NCBI GenBank assembly: GCA_017311185.1
Contig: JAESUZ010003170.1
Coordinates: 62,001 to 126,000, forward strand
Source of the DNA: Proteles cristata cristata
Lineage: Eukaryota > Chordata > Mammalia > Carnivora > Hyaenidae
Direction: 5' to 3'
DNA length: 64,000 nucleotides
Both the position numbers and the translations under genes were made by a program. This document shows, piece after piece, positions 10,848 to 22,099 of this stretch. Numbering within the stretch: position 1 is the first letter of the stretch; each line of letters begins with the position of its first letter. The notes beneath the pieces were generated by a model. The model saw only the letters and a list, made by a program, of their open reading frames with translations. It was not told the DNA's origin and ran no database searches.

Positions 10848-11062
10848 AGAACAATTTTTTAAGATTATTTACTGAGAGACAGAGATTGAGAGAGAGAAAG
10901 CAAGAGAGGGGCAGAAAGAGAGGGAGAGAGAGAATCCTAAACAGGCTCCATGCTGTCAGTGCAGGGCCTGATGCAGGGCTCGATCTCATGAACTGTGAGA
11001 TCATGACCTGAACCAAAACCAAGAGTTGGAGGATTAACTGACTGAGCTACTCACAGGGCCCC
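10848..11062 (-). mobile_element. SINEC retroposon inside Tigger1 transposase region (older type)
   Basis: Minus-strand copy with GAGAGACAGAG, CATGCTGTCAGTGCAGGGCC (older-class wording) and a degraded head ending CACAGGGCCCC. Flanking CACATCTCTCACTTTTAA (from about 10831) and CACACGTCTCCTACTTTAA (from 11063) are the duplicated Tigger1 target. Confidence 0.88.
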
Positions 11063-11761
11063 ACACGTCTCCTACTTTAAACTGAAAGCATGTTGAAAGC
11101 CAAGATAGGCTGAAAGCTAGCCCTTTTGTGTAAAACAGCTGGTGATGCGAAGGCAAAGGAAGAGGTTTTGAAAGTGCTACTCCAGGGAACACATGAATGG
11201 TAAGAAAGCAAAGCAGCCTTCTTACTGATATAGAGAACGTTTGGTGGTATGGACAAAAGATCAAACAAGCCACAACATTCCCTTAAACAGAGGGAATCCA
11301 GAGCATGGCCCTAACTCTTTACAAATCTGTGAGGCCAAGAGAGGTGATGGAGATGCAGAAAAAAAATTTTGAAGCTAAAAGATATGGGTCTTGAGTTTTA
11401 AGGAAAGAAGTAATCTTCATAACATAACATAAAAGGTGGAGCAGCAAATCTGATATAGAAGCTGCAGCAAGTTATCCAGAAGATCTAGCTAAGATAGTTA
11501 ATGAACATGGCTACTCTAACCAACATTTTTCCAATGTAGATGACACAGGCTTCCATTGGAAGAAGATACCATCCAGGGCTTTCATAGCTAATGAGGAAAA
11601 GTCAATTTCTGGATTCAAAGTTTCAAAGGCCAGGTTGAATATCTTGTTAGGGACTAATTCTTTTGGTGGATCTGGGCAAAGTAAATTGAAAAGCTTCTGG
11701 AAAGATTTATTACTTTAGATGGCATTCATGATTCATTGGTAAAGAGGTCAAAATATCAACA

Positions 11762-12040
11762 TTGACTAGAGTGTGGAAGAATTTGATTCCAAGCCTCATG
11801 GAGGCCTTGGAGAAGTTCAAGACTTCAGTGGAAAAAGCAACTGTAGATGGGGTGGATATAGCAAGAAAACTAGAATTGGAAGTGGAGCCTGAAGTTGGGA
11901 ATGGTTTGCTGCAATTGCATTGTGAAACTTTAACAGATGAAGAATTGATTCCTATGGATGAGCAAAGAAAGTGGTTTCTTGACATGGAATCAACTCTTGG
12001 TGAAGATGCTGTTGTTGAAATGACAACAGAGGATTTATAA
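11762..12040 (+). pseudogene. Tigger1 transposase C-terminal remnant
   Basis: This 92-codon open frame matches the C-terminal end of a Tigger1-type transposase: motifs [38 protein letters not shown] and GEDAV. It lies downstream of the DDE catalytic core, which is deleted. The frame closes at 12038-12040, where related elements continue with a [14 protein letters not shown] stretch that is visible just after the stop (TATTACATTAATTTAGTGGA). It is a surviving fragment of a dead transposase, not a host gene, and the frame shows no sign of preservation. Confidence 0.88.
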
Positions 12041-12579
12041 TATTACATTAATTTAGTGGATAAAGCAGCTGCAGCTTTTGAAGGGATTGACTCCAATTCT
12101 GAAGGAAATTCTACTCTGAGTAAAATGTTATCAAATACCATCACAGGTTATAGGGAAATCATTCATGAAAAGAAGAGTCAGTGTGTTAAGAGATTGCCAT
12201 AGCCACCTCAACTGACAGCAACCACAACCTTGATCAGTCAGAAGCCCTCAATATTGAGGCAAGATCTTGTACCGGCAAAAGATTTTGACTCACTGAAAGC
12301 TCAGGTGATAGTGAGCATAGTTTAGCAATAAAATATTTTTAATTGAGATATGTACATTTTGAGTAATAATTATATTATATACTTAATAGACTACAGGATA
12401 GTGTAAATATAACTTTTACATCCACTGGGAAATCAAAAAAATCATTTCACTCACTTTATTGCGATATTCACTTTACTGTGGTTGTCTAGAGCTGAACTCA
12501 CAATATCTTTGAGGTATGCTTATCATTTGGGTTCTAAACATGACAAATAGTAATCACAGTCCCTTAAGATAAAATTACA

Positions 12580-13647
12580 AGAGCAATATATGAAATGTGT
12601 ATCTCCAGAACTTTAGTGACTTTACCTAAAGTTGCAGCAGTATTTTTGTTATATTTTAAATAATGTATTAGATTACATTTGCATATAGATATAATATAAA
12701 CATTTACTTCATTCAATCTGTCTTTATCCTTAGTGAATTACAAAATAACAGGAAATTCTAAAAGATGTTTTACCCTCCTTTACAAAGAATTTGACTACTG
12801 AAACATACCTCATTGAACTGATTTGTTTATACCATATAATTCTATAGAATGTGTGCATGTTTTAAATCTAGAAGCATGTTCAGGTGACACCAGTACATAC
12901 AACTTTAAAAGGCATTAGAAAAATAGAAATATTTAACTAACAAACTTTTGAACTAATCATGATATCATAGACTCTTAGATTTGGAAGATACTTTGAAATC
13001 TATTTTAGTACCTAAGTCATTTATTCATTGGAAAACTCAAAGCTCAGATTTTACAAGCTCATGCTTTGAAAAGTATTTAATGACAATAGTATATTATCTA
13101 ATTCTCTTGTTTTGTTTTTCAGGCTAATCATTTCTAGCTACCTCAAATATTATATAGTATTTTACGATTAATTAGTAGTATAGGTATAATTATTATAATT
13201 ATACTCACATGTTTTTCAACTTCTAAAAGTTAAAAGATGCCTGCATTTCTTGGCTACTGGCCTTTTCTTTGGACTGTCCCAATGTGTTGGTTTATCATCA
13301 CATCTCCTATTTTCTGTGATTCTCTTGCTTCCTCTTACAATGACCATGTTATTACATTGGAGTCATCCAGATAATCTAGGATAAACTTAAAATCTTTAAT
13401 ATATTCACATTTGTAAAGTCTCTTTTTACCATGAAACATATTCACAGATTCAGGGATTTAAGATGTAGACAGCTTTGCAAGAGTGGGGAACATTATTTGA
13501 TCTACCGCAGTACCTAATATGGACCTACAATAGTCAGGAATTTGGAGATATGGTAGTAAACAAACATTTGAATATATGTTCATAGCTCTTACATTCTGTA
13601 AAATAAAGCATCAGTCACCGCATAATAACTAAATTTAGAACTCTGAA
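12580..13647. other. Unassigned sequence
   Basis: No recognised gene or repeat. AT-rich with scattered short open frames only. Confidence 0.4.
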
Positions 13648-14203
13648 ATATTATGTTTGGTGTAAGAAGACTTTAGGAAGACCCGAAAAGATCCCCACCT
13701 CCTAATATTCAAGCTCTTAGTAATTGTTTTCAACTGAGTATAAGCTAGACCTAGATACTCATTTTCTCACAACAGGAGATGTCAACAGCGATAGAATGTC
13801 ATTTTCTAGAATACACTACAAAAAGCCTGTGGCTTCTATTTTGCTTTCTATTTTACTCACCCACTAGCTTACTCTAAAAGAAGTGGCTGACATGCGGCGA
13901 GCTTCCCAAGGAGAGGACTATCTGGTGAGAAGCAGAGGAATGTCTCTGGCCTACAGTCAGTGAGGAACAAAGGACCTGGTGTTCCCACAATACAGGAGGA
14001 AGTAAATCCTGTTAATACTTACATAAGTGAGCTTTTAAGGACCCTCCCCAGTTGCAATCCTATGAAGAACCCTGAGACACAGGCACCTCAGTAATCTGCA
14101 CCCAAATACCTAAGGCATGGAAATTTTGAGATAATTAAACTTTAATGTATTAAGTCACAAAGTTGTAGGGTTATTTGTTATGTAGGATAGACACCTAATG
14201 CAG
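13648..14203 (+). mobile_element. Old MaLR/MLT1-like LTR
   Basis: The 3' half follows the MLT1 pattern: AACAAAGGACCTGG, CCTATGAAGAACCCTGAGACAC, GAGATAATTAAACTTTAATG, AAGTCACAAAGTTGTAGGG, ending ATAGACACCTAATGCAG. The 5' edge is uncertain. This is an ancient non-autonomous retrovirus-like LTR with no coding content. Confidence 0.65.
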
Positions 14204-14469
14204 TTTTTATTTAAACTTGAATTTGAATGTCATTGAGAGGGGCAGGTACTCTAAATCACACAGAGTTTATGCCTTTCTTATTGTCTGACAATAGAACATC
14301 TATAATAAATACATATTAAACAAGTTATCCAATTGTTTTTACTGTATTTAAAAAACATTAAATTAATTAGAAACAATAATTTGCAATAGATACTATGAAG
14401 TTAAAAAAGAAAGTAGTATCCTGTGATACCAAATAACTTGGAAATCTGAATAAAAATTAGGGAAAATTT

Positions 14470-14690
14470 GTCTGTGGATATCTTTTTTAAGGACCTAAAG
14501 GAAAAGAAGGAATGATTTTAACAAAAGGCAGAAAGAATATTCCAGACAGAATAAGTGATCATGCATAAAGGCCTAGAAGTAGGAACAAGCATTGTCTTCA
14601 ATATTAAAACAAGACAAAACTAAACAAAACAAAAATGCTTTCCATTGTATCGACATCAGTGGACACTGATGAGTAAGTAGTAGAAGATGA
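14470..14690 (-). mobile_element. L2 LINE fragment (antisense)
   Basis: AATATTCCAGACAGAATAAG, CATAAAGGCCTAGAAGTAGG and CAAGCATTG parallel the reverse complement of the L2 region coding for CTTTGCAC..TGGAATG. Highly diverged. Confidence 0.5.
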
Positions 14691-14825
14691 AAGTGAAGGA
14701 TCGTTAATCCAAATACATGGCTTGGAACATCATGTTGGAAAATGAAGTTTCAGTTTAGGGCAATAGGATTGTCCAAAGAGACTAATCAAAGATGAATACA
14801 GATTTCAATTTGAGAACCTTGATAG

Positions 14826-15290
14826 ACATGATGGTTAATTTTGTGTATCAACTTGCCTGGACCACTGGGTGCCCAGATATTTGGTGAAATGTTATTTTGG
14901 GTGTGTCTTTGAGGGTGTTTCTGGATGAGATTAACATTTAAATCAGTAGATTGAGTAAAGCAGATTGCCCTTCCCGATGTGGATGGTCCATATGTAATTC
15001 ACTAAAGTCCTGAATAGGTTAAAAAGAAAAAAAGCTGAGGCAAGGACAATTTGCTTTCTCTGTATGCCTGTCTTTGATCTGGGACATGAGTCTCCTCCTG
15101 CCTCCAGACTTGGACTCAGACTGAAACTTACACCACCAGTTCTTGGTCTCAGGTCTTCAGACTTGGACTGGACCTGATCTTGGGATTTCTCATCCTCCAC
15201 AATCACATGAACCAATTTCTTATAATCTCTTTATATACAGCCTGTTGGTTCTGTTTCCCTGGAGAATGCTAACCCCAGTGCATGTTGGCC
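14826..15290 (+). mobile_element. Ancient mammalian interspersed repeat, family not named
   Basis: Follows a recurrent mammalian repeat from ATGATGGTTAATTTTGTGTATCAACTTG through GGTGCCCAGATATTTGG and GAGATTAACATTTAAATCAG, ending GTTCTGTTTCCCTGGAGAATGCTAAC (shown as short pieces of the full match). It has LTR-like length and a late AATCTCTTT stretch. I do not assign it to a family. No coding content. Confidence 0.6.
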
Positions 15291-15692
15291 CATTTGTTTA
15301 AAAATTATGAGGGAAGAAATAAATTCTGGAGCAGGGGGAAATGAAGAGTCCAACTTTGACCACAACATATTTGATTTGAAACATCCAATGGCAGATGTCA
15401 AGAAGGAATTTTGTTAACAGATTGAGTTCTTTTATTCATTAATTATTTAACACATTATGTCTTGTGCTGAAGATGAGACAGCTTACAGAGGTCTGAGAAG
15501 TATAGATTAAAAAGACAACAGTTGGTATATCAGTTAGTTATACTATTCCTGTAAGTAACAAAATGTTTGACAAATAGTGACTTAAAGAGTAAGAGTTAAT
15601 TTTCTTATATCACAAGAATTCTGAAGGTAAAGGCTTGCTATGATTGAGTTAAAAGTGTAAGCATTGGTTCAAGGACTTAACAATGTTAAGAA

Positions 15693-15729
15693 TATGTGTG
15701 TTTGTGTGTATATGTGTGTGTGTGTGTTT
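15693..15729 (+). repeat. (TG)n microsatellite, interrupted
   Basis: Runs of TGTGTG broken by TT and TATA, giving spurious Val/Cys-rich open frames on both strands. Confidence 0.9.
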
Positions 15730-16026
15730 AATCTTCATCCATTGCCACAAGTTAACTATAGTAGCTACAAACAGCATGTCATCATGTTCAAACATGGAAA
15801 AACAGGGAACAGCATGGGACAAAGGCCTTTTCAGCAGCACATGCGTCTCTATTTTGAGAGTTTCAAAATCTTTCCTAAAAGCACTTCAGAAAATTTCCTC
15901 TTTCCTCTCATTGGTGAAAAAAAAAATCGACTATAATTTCACTCCTTGACTGATGGCTGGGTCCACTTTCCCATAGATCTAGTGTTCTTGATTTGATACA
16001 CAAAAAGAAAAATAAAGTTCTATTTG

Positions 16027-16074
16027 TTGAAAGAGAGAGAGAAAGGGAGAAGAGAGAGAAAGGGAGAGGATGAC
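16027..16074 (+). repeat. GA-rich low-complexity tract
   Basis: GAGAGAGAAAGGGAGAAGAG and similar units. There is no SINE head next to it, so it does not look like the GA part of a SINEC copy. Confidence 0.8.
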
Positions 16075-17609
16075 TTCATAGTGGGCATCTAATAGAACTC
16101 CAAATTTACATAGGGATTGATTCAAGGCCAATGGATGAATTAGTTTGATTTTAATCAAATTACTGCAATTCTTCCATGTTAACAACAATTGGTCTATAAT
16201 TGAACATGTGACCCAATTCTGGCCGATAAAACATGAGAAATATTTCTGAAAGCTTCTCTGAATGTTATCTTCCTTATTACATGGAGACATCAGGACTTTT
16301 GTTTTGTTTTTAGCCTTTCATCTTTCTGTCAGCTCAGGATGCTATTGTATAAAAATATAATTATGCAAATTGTAGCAGCCATTTTGCAATCATGAGATAA
16401 AGACTGAAAGCCAATTATAGTACAGCATCCTGACTTCATTGATTCACTCAAATGACCCTTTATTCTTTAAATTAATACAACTTGGGAAAATCTGCTATTT
16501 GTAACTAAAGAGAGCATATATAATGTAGCTATCATATAAGTCCATAGAAATGAAGATATTTATTTATTGCAAAGGGAGAAACTTCAGAGAGTGGAGAGAA
16601 AAAGTCTCATTACGGAGGGTTGGCAACATTTAGGGAGGAATAAATGAGGGACCTACTAAGGAGGCAAAGAAGTGGTAAAAGGACAACCAAAGGAGTAGTG
16701 CGTTTTGGAAACAGAGAGGATGTTTCACGAAAATAAGTCATTCAGGAGCTATATGGAAGCTCCTGAAAGTCTGAACATATTGAAAAAGGTAATCTAAAAA
16801 TGAATTTGGCAATATGTAGAAATTGGAAACTTTGAGTGCCTAGGAGAAAGAAGCTATATTAGAACACAGAGGTTCAAGGAAGTGTGACTATAATGTTTAG
16901 AAAAATATCTGTCAGTGTTTGGCCATGAAGTAAAATTGATAAAAGGCAGTAAATGAAGCATGCTTTGTTGTTGCGGTTGCTATCTAGCAGAATGTACTAG
17001 AGGGAATTTGCATAGTGATGAGGTTATAAGTAATGGAGAAAGCTATTGATGATGCTGGAACAAAAAGAAATCACAGGAGCATTCTTGAGAGGAGATTGTC
17101 TCTGGATCACAAGAAAGATTAGCTTCTGATTGAGGAAATGTTGTTTTCTTTATTGTAACAAGAAGATATGATGATGAGGTGAAGAAATTTCTTTGTTGGT
17201 TTGTAAGAGACTGAGGCAACTTTATTGGGTCCATTTTTCTCAGAGAAGGATCCATTTACTCAGTCTACCAGTTCAAATGTTACCGTCACTCAGAAATATC
17301 CTCACAAACACACCCAGAAATAACGGTTAGCCAAATATCTAAGAACGTCATGGCCCAGTCAAGATGACACATAAAATTAATGATCACAATCATCATGGAG
17401 GAGTGAGGGAAGCCTATGGAGAATGTGTGAGGTGTCAGATTTTGCTTAAGTTCAGCTGAAATGTCAGAACATTTTCTCGTATACAAACTTTATGCCAGGG
17501 ATCCCCAATCGTTTATTGTACAATCAATTCTTTAAAACTAAAGATGATATTTTCAATTTATTCTTATTAATTTTACTATCTGTTTTACACAAGAATACCT
17601 CTCTTCAAA

Positions 17610-17779
17610 TTATTGTGAGACAGAGAAAGACCAGGGTGTGGGGGACGAGAGAGTGGAAGACAGAATCGGAAGTAGCAGGCTCTGTACTGTCAGCACAAAG
17701 GAGGACTTACCAACCAGCTGTGAGATCATGACCTAAGAAGAAGGCCGATGTTCCTCTGACTGAGCCACCCAGGAAACCC
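17610..17779 (-). mobile_element. SINEC retroposon, old and degraded
   Basis: The A-tail region is lost. GTGAGACAGAGAAAGACC, CTGTACTGTCAGCACA, AGATCATGACCTAAG and TGAGCCACCCAGG remain recognisable. Numerous substitutions and small deletions. Confidence 0.82.
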
Positions 17780-18314
17780 ATTAATCTTGGTGTTTAATTG
17801 CCAATGTTATTTCTCCTTTCCAGCTTCTTGGATCAGCAATTCTGGTAAACATGTGTTTTCTATAGGTTTGTCATTCAACATTGGTCAGCACTGGGCCTGG
17901 AGTGGAGGTCAGTGACACTTTATGAAACATCAGGATCATTAGTGGTAAGAATATTGGCAGATATTTCTAAAATATTTAAAAAATAATTATCACCATACAC
18001 CTGAAAATTGAATCAGATTCATAAATTCAGAAAAATCTAAATATTAATAAATTTTTACAAATCTGATCTTAAAGATGCAATTCCTTAAGGTTTTATTTAA
18101 ATGTCATTCAAATGTAGAAATCGTTCTTAGGCAACATGAATGTGGTTTCTGTTTTGCAGCTAGTTAATTTCCCCAACAGTCAGTGCTTTTTCTTTATTTT
18201 GTTCTCTTTTCCTATAGTAGGTATATTTCACAGCACTCAATTATTCCTTAGTCTATTTTCAGGTAAAAGCATATATTTCAAAATCAATTCATATTCCTGC
18301 TGCCTGTCTAGAGG
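17780..18314. other. Unassigned sequence
   Basis: No gene or repeat recognised. Confidence 0.4.
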
Positions 18315-18415
18315 TGACATGAAAAGCAAGAATATGGACTCTGGAGTGAATCTACTTAAGTTATAATTTTGCCTCTGATATTTATTAACTGTGTGATCTT
18401 TGAAAAACTGACTGT
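18315..18415 (+). mobile_element. MIR SINE fragment
   Basis: AAGAATATGGACTCTGGAG followed by TTGCCTCTGATATTTATTAAC and TGTGTGATCTTTGAAAAACT matches the conserved core of the ancient mammalian MIR element, sense orientation. Confidence 0.75.
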
Positions 18416-18429
18416 GTCCTCTCCATATG

Positions 18430-18775
18430 AAAGGATGCCTTAGTTGGCTCAGGTTACTACAACACAGTAAAATAGATGGAGTAGTTTACGAACAAGAGGC
18501 ATTTATTTCTCACAGTCTAGAGGTTGGAAGTCCAAGACCAGGGTGTCACGTGTGTGGGTTCTGGTGAAGGTCTTCTTCAAGGGGTCAGACTGTGGACTTC
18601 TTATGTTCTCGAATGGTAAAAAGAGAGCAAGCTAGCTATCTGGCCTTTTCTGGTACGACTACTAATCCTATTTACGGCTCCAACTTCATGATCTAATTAA
18701 TTCCCAAGAGCCCTACAACATATGTATTTTTCAGGGATATAAACAGTCATTCCATAGCAGAATGGGGGCTCAACA
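18430..18775 (-). mobile_element. Old MaLR-like LTR (antisense), family uncertain
   Basis: Matches the reverse of a common mammalian LTR: GCATTTATTTCTCACAGTCT, GAGGTTGGAAGTCCAAGACC, GGTTCTGGTGAAGG, TGGCCTTTTCT, TCCATAGCAG at the end. No internal coding sequence follows. Confidence 0.65.
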
Positions 18776-19296
18776 AGGTGAATGGTAGTGTTAATTTCTG
18801 AGATAAACAGAAGATGGAGAGAATTTAGGTAGTTTTGTTTAAGAAACATAAATTTAAGATGCTTTTCATTAACCTTGTAGAGTTATAGAGATTTCTACTA
18901 TCCCAATGAATATAAGTTGCATTTTAAAAAGACACTATAATTAAAATATAGCAGGAGAGCTGTCTTAGTGGTAAAACTTGTTTGATTTTTTTTAAAACAA
19001 GCATGAAGTAATTTAGTAGAAAGGATGTTGGCAAGAATTTATTAAGAGCAGATTTGTAATTATGCTAGTGTATTAAATGCAGTCACCCTTATAGTCATGT
19101 GCAATTGACCGATATAATGTGCTGCTTGCTAGGTCATTCAATTTAAGAGGGTTATAACAGCTAATCTTTTTAGCAATCAAAAAGATCCTATAACAAATAA
19201 ACATTTAGAAAGGGGGTGAAATTTAACTAGTGAAAGCAAGTGGGGATATTATTTTCTCAACATAATAAGACCTAACTTCTTCCTGTATAAATAATT
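18776..19296. other. Unassigned sequence
   Basis: Nothing recognised; ends at the target site of the L1 insertion. Confidence 0.4.
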
Positions 19297-19313
19297 TAAA
19301 ATGTGGAATTTTA

Positions 19314-20830
19314 CATAAAATACCTAGGAATAAACCTAACCAGGGATACAAGAGATCTGTATGATGAAAACTATAGAAACTTATGAAGGAAATTGAAGAA
19401 GACACAAAGAAAAGGAAAAACATTCCATGCTCATGGATAGGAAGAATTAATATAGTTAAGATGTCATTACTACCCAAAGCAATCTACACATTCAATGCAA
19501 CTCCAATCAAAATTGCACCAGCATACTTCTCAAAACTGAACAAAGTATCATAAAATTTGTATGGAACCACAAAAGACCCCGAATAGCCAAAGTAATACTG
19601 AAAAATAAAACCAAAACAGGAGGGACCACCATCTCAGACTTTAACCTCTACTACAAAGCTGTCATCATCAAGACAGTATGTATTGGCACAAAAACAGACA
19701 CATAAACCAATGGAACAGAATTGAGAACTCAGAAGTGGACCCAAAAGTAACAGCCAACTAATCTTTGACAAAGCAGGAAAGAATATCCAATGGAAAAAAG
19801 ACAGCCTCTTTCACAGATGCTGTTGGGAGAACTGGACAGCAACATGCAGAAGAATGAAACTAGATCATTTTCTCACACCATGCACAAAAATAAACTCAAC
19901 ATGGATAAAGGACCTGAACGTGAGACAGGAAACTATCAACACCCTAGAGGAGAAAGCAGGAAACAACCTCCTTGACCTCCACCGCAGCAACTTCTCACTT
20001 GACACATCCCCAAAAGCAAGGGAATCAAGAGCAAAAATAAACGACTGGGACCTCATCAAGATTTAAAGCTTCTGCACAGCCAAGGAAACAACCCACAAAA
20101 CTAATAGGCAACCAACGGAATGGGAAAAGATAGTTGCAAATGACATATCAGATAAAGCGTTAATATCCAAAATCTATAAGGAACTCACCAAACTCCACAC
20201 CCGAAAAACAAACAATCCAGTGAAGAAATGGGCAGAAGATATGAACAGACACTTCTCCAAAGAGGACATCCAGATGGCCAACAGACACATGAAACGATGC
20301 TCAGCATCCCTCCTCATCAGGGAAATACAAATCAAAACCACACTGAGATACCACCTCACGCCAGTCACAGTGGCTAAAATGAACAAATCAGAGAACTCTA
20401 GATGCTGGCGAGGATGTGGAGAAACGGGCACCCTCCTACACTGTTGGTGGGAATGGAAACTGGTACAGCCCCTCTGGAAAACAGTGTGGAGGTTCCTCAG
20501 GAAACTAACAATAGAACTCCCCTAGGACCCAGCAATAGCACTGCTAGAATTTACCCAAGGGATACAGAAATGCTGATGCATAGGGGCACATGTACCCCAA
20601 TGTTCATAGCAGCACTCTCCACAATAGCTAAAGCATGGAAAGAGCCTAAGTGTCCATCAACAGATGAATGGATCAAGAAGATGTGGTTTATCTATACCAT
20701 GGAATACTACATGGCAATGAGAACCAATGAAATCTGGCCATGTGTAGCAACATGGATGGACCTTGAGGGTGTGATGCTGAGCGAAATAAGTCAGGCAGAG
20801 AAGGATAGATACCATTGTTTGCATGTATAG
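19314..20830 (+). pseudogene. L1 ORF2 C-terminal remnant (dead)
   Basis: Covers the part of ORF2p after the reverse-transcriptase catalytic core: thumb-side region, then the cysteine-rich C-terminal segment ([15 protein letters not shown] near 20400-20460) and the terminal block with TDEWIKKMWFIYTMEYY. The frame is broken by nonsense codons at 20064-20066 (after DWDLIKI) and 20523-20525 (after LTIELP). A single-base loss near 20545 shifts the remaining reading to another frame. The catalytic FADD region and endonuclease are absent, so it cannot support retrotransposition. Confidence 0.93.
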
Positions 20831-21090
20831 GAGGATTAGGAGAAAGTTAATGAAGGACCCTGGGGGAGAAGAAAGGGAAAATAGTTGGGGAGAGGGAGGG
20901 AGGCAAACCATGAGAGACTCTTGAATGCTGAGAACAAACTGAGGGCTGATGGGTATGGGGGGAGGGGAAGGGTGGCGATGGGCATGGAGGAGGGCACTTG
21001 TGGGGATGAGCACTGGGTGTTATATGGAAACCTACTTGACAATAAACTATTTGTAAAAAAATAAAAATAAGTTTAAAAATGCTAAAAAAA
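19314..21090 (+). mobile_element. LINE-1 insertion, 5'-truncated, carnivore type
   Basis: Retrotransposed by target-primed reverse transcription. It begins within ORF2 (ACCTAGGAATAAACCTAACC), continues to the ORF2 end near 20830, then a 3' UTR with GAGGCAAACCATGAGAGACT and GATGAGCACTGGGTGTTATA, and an A-rich tail (ATAAAAATAAG, AAAAAAATAAA). A perfect 17-bp duplication TAAAATGTGGAATTTTA flanks it at 19297-19313 and 21091-21107. The insertion site reads TT/AAAA, as expected for the L1 endonuclease. About 1.78 kb remains of a roughly 6-kb element, so no ORF1 or promoter. Confidence 0.97.
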
Positions 21091-21107
21091 TAAAATGTGG
21101 AATTTTA

Positions 21108-21754
21108 ATTTGGGGTATTAGAGATAACTTTCTCTCTCTCTCTATCTCGATCATCTGCGTATCTATGTATCATCTATCATCTGTTGTCACTCTATTTCAT
21201 CCAGTCAGAAAAAGGGATCCCTTTTCTCATGTTCAAAGCAAGTCCTTCAACTTATGCTTTTTGAAAAAATTTCTGATTTGACTCCTTTACTCATAAAATA
21301 GGTCACCATTCATCAGTCCTTACATTCTTTCCTTCTCACTGCTTTTACACATGCAAAAAGAGTTTGCCTTTGCAACTTTAAAAATAATACTTTGTTGTCT
21401 CTTCAGCCTGCTAAATTCCAGCAGATTATTTTTGTCTTTCATATTACTTGGATTTCTTTAACATTTACCTTTTTTTGACCATCATTTTTGGCTTTTCTCC
21501 TTTCTTTAAAATTCTAGTTTTTATTTAATCTAAATATTCTTATTCATTTTTGCATTTTTTTTCTGGTGATGTCACGTAAAGTTAATATTCACGAAGGTTA
21601 CATTTGCAATTTTCTCTGCTCATCACTTCTCTTTCCCTTTCTCTTTCTCTCTCTGTTCCTCTACCTCTCCTCTTTTTACTCTTTATCAAAATGATCATCA
21701 ATCCCTATTAGGACAAGTTTTGCTATTGACCACCATATCTTGTTTAATGCAATA
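21108..21754. other. Unassigned, T-rich sequence
   Basis: Contains a short CT/TATC low-complexity patch near 21130-21185. No gene recognised. Confidence 0.4.
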
Positions 21755-21845
21755 GAGCAAATATTCCTTGAGGGAGGCTTGCTCATTGCTGCATCCTCAG
21801 AGCATTCCTTGCTGCATAATAGGTGTTCAATAAATGTTTATTAAA
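21755..21845 (+). mobile_element. L2 LINE 3' end
   Basis: CTTGAGGGAGGCTTGCTCATTG, GCATCCTCAGAGCATT and AATAGGTGTTCAATAAATGTTT follow the conserved L2 3' terminus. Confidence 0.75.
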
Positions 21846-22099
21846 CCAATCTAGAATTACTGGGCAAATTTGTTCTCTAAAATCTGCACTTGTATATTTA
21901 GGAGTATAGGTGATATCTGTAAATAGATAACTTCAAAGGACCTCATACACAACATAAAATAAAAGATAACTTTATTTTCCCCAAAATATTTACCTATAGG
22001 CAATCAATCACCAAGTGCTATAATTTCTACTCCCTTAATTCCTTAAACTCTAATTCCCCCCTATACGTTCATGACTTCTGCTATAGCTTATATACATCA

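Larger units (their letters stand above)
10122..12521 (+). mobile_element. Tigger1-type DNA transposon (TcMar), internally deleted
   Basis: Decayed cut-and-paste element of the pogo/Tigger group. The 5' end, TAGGCACACCATG, resembles the terminal repeat and is followed after a SINE by ACAAATTAAAGGCTTGTGGC. The 3' end is CTTTATTGCGATATTCACTTTACTGTGG and CAATATCTTTGAGGTATGC (read in two pieces). Between them are transposase remnants: an N-terminal DNA-binding part near 10795-11300 (TCTAAGTGTTCAAGTGAAAGG) and a C-terminal part at 11760-12200. About 11660 the sequence jumps from upstream of the catalytic DDE core to its C-terminal side, so the core is missing. Two SINEs interrupt the element. It cannot encode an active enzyme. 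Confidence 0.9.
15291..17609. other. Unassigned sequence, probably including old repeats
   Basis: AGTCCAACTTTGACCAC and ATCCAATGGCAGATGTC (about 15345-15400) resemble part of an ancient mammalian repeat, but this is weak. The region 16700-17280 is purine-biased and could be another old repeat. No gene recognised. It contains the two low-complexity tracts listed separately. Confidence 0.35.

Noticed and set aside
14943..15215. 90-codon minus-strand frame
   Set aside because: Lies entirely in an ancient interspersed repeat on its non-coding strand.
15664..15949. Overlapping Val/Cys-rich frames on both strands
   Set aside because: Driven by the (TG)n tract; no domain and no supporting context.
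20402..20830. 142-codon frame as a possible host gene
   Set aside because: Contains the L1 ORF2 C-terminal motif TDEWIKKMWFIYTMEYY and lies inside an L1 with a target duplication.
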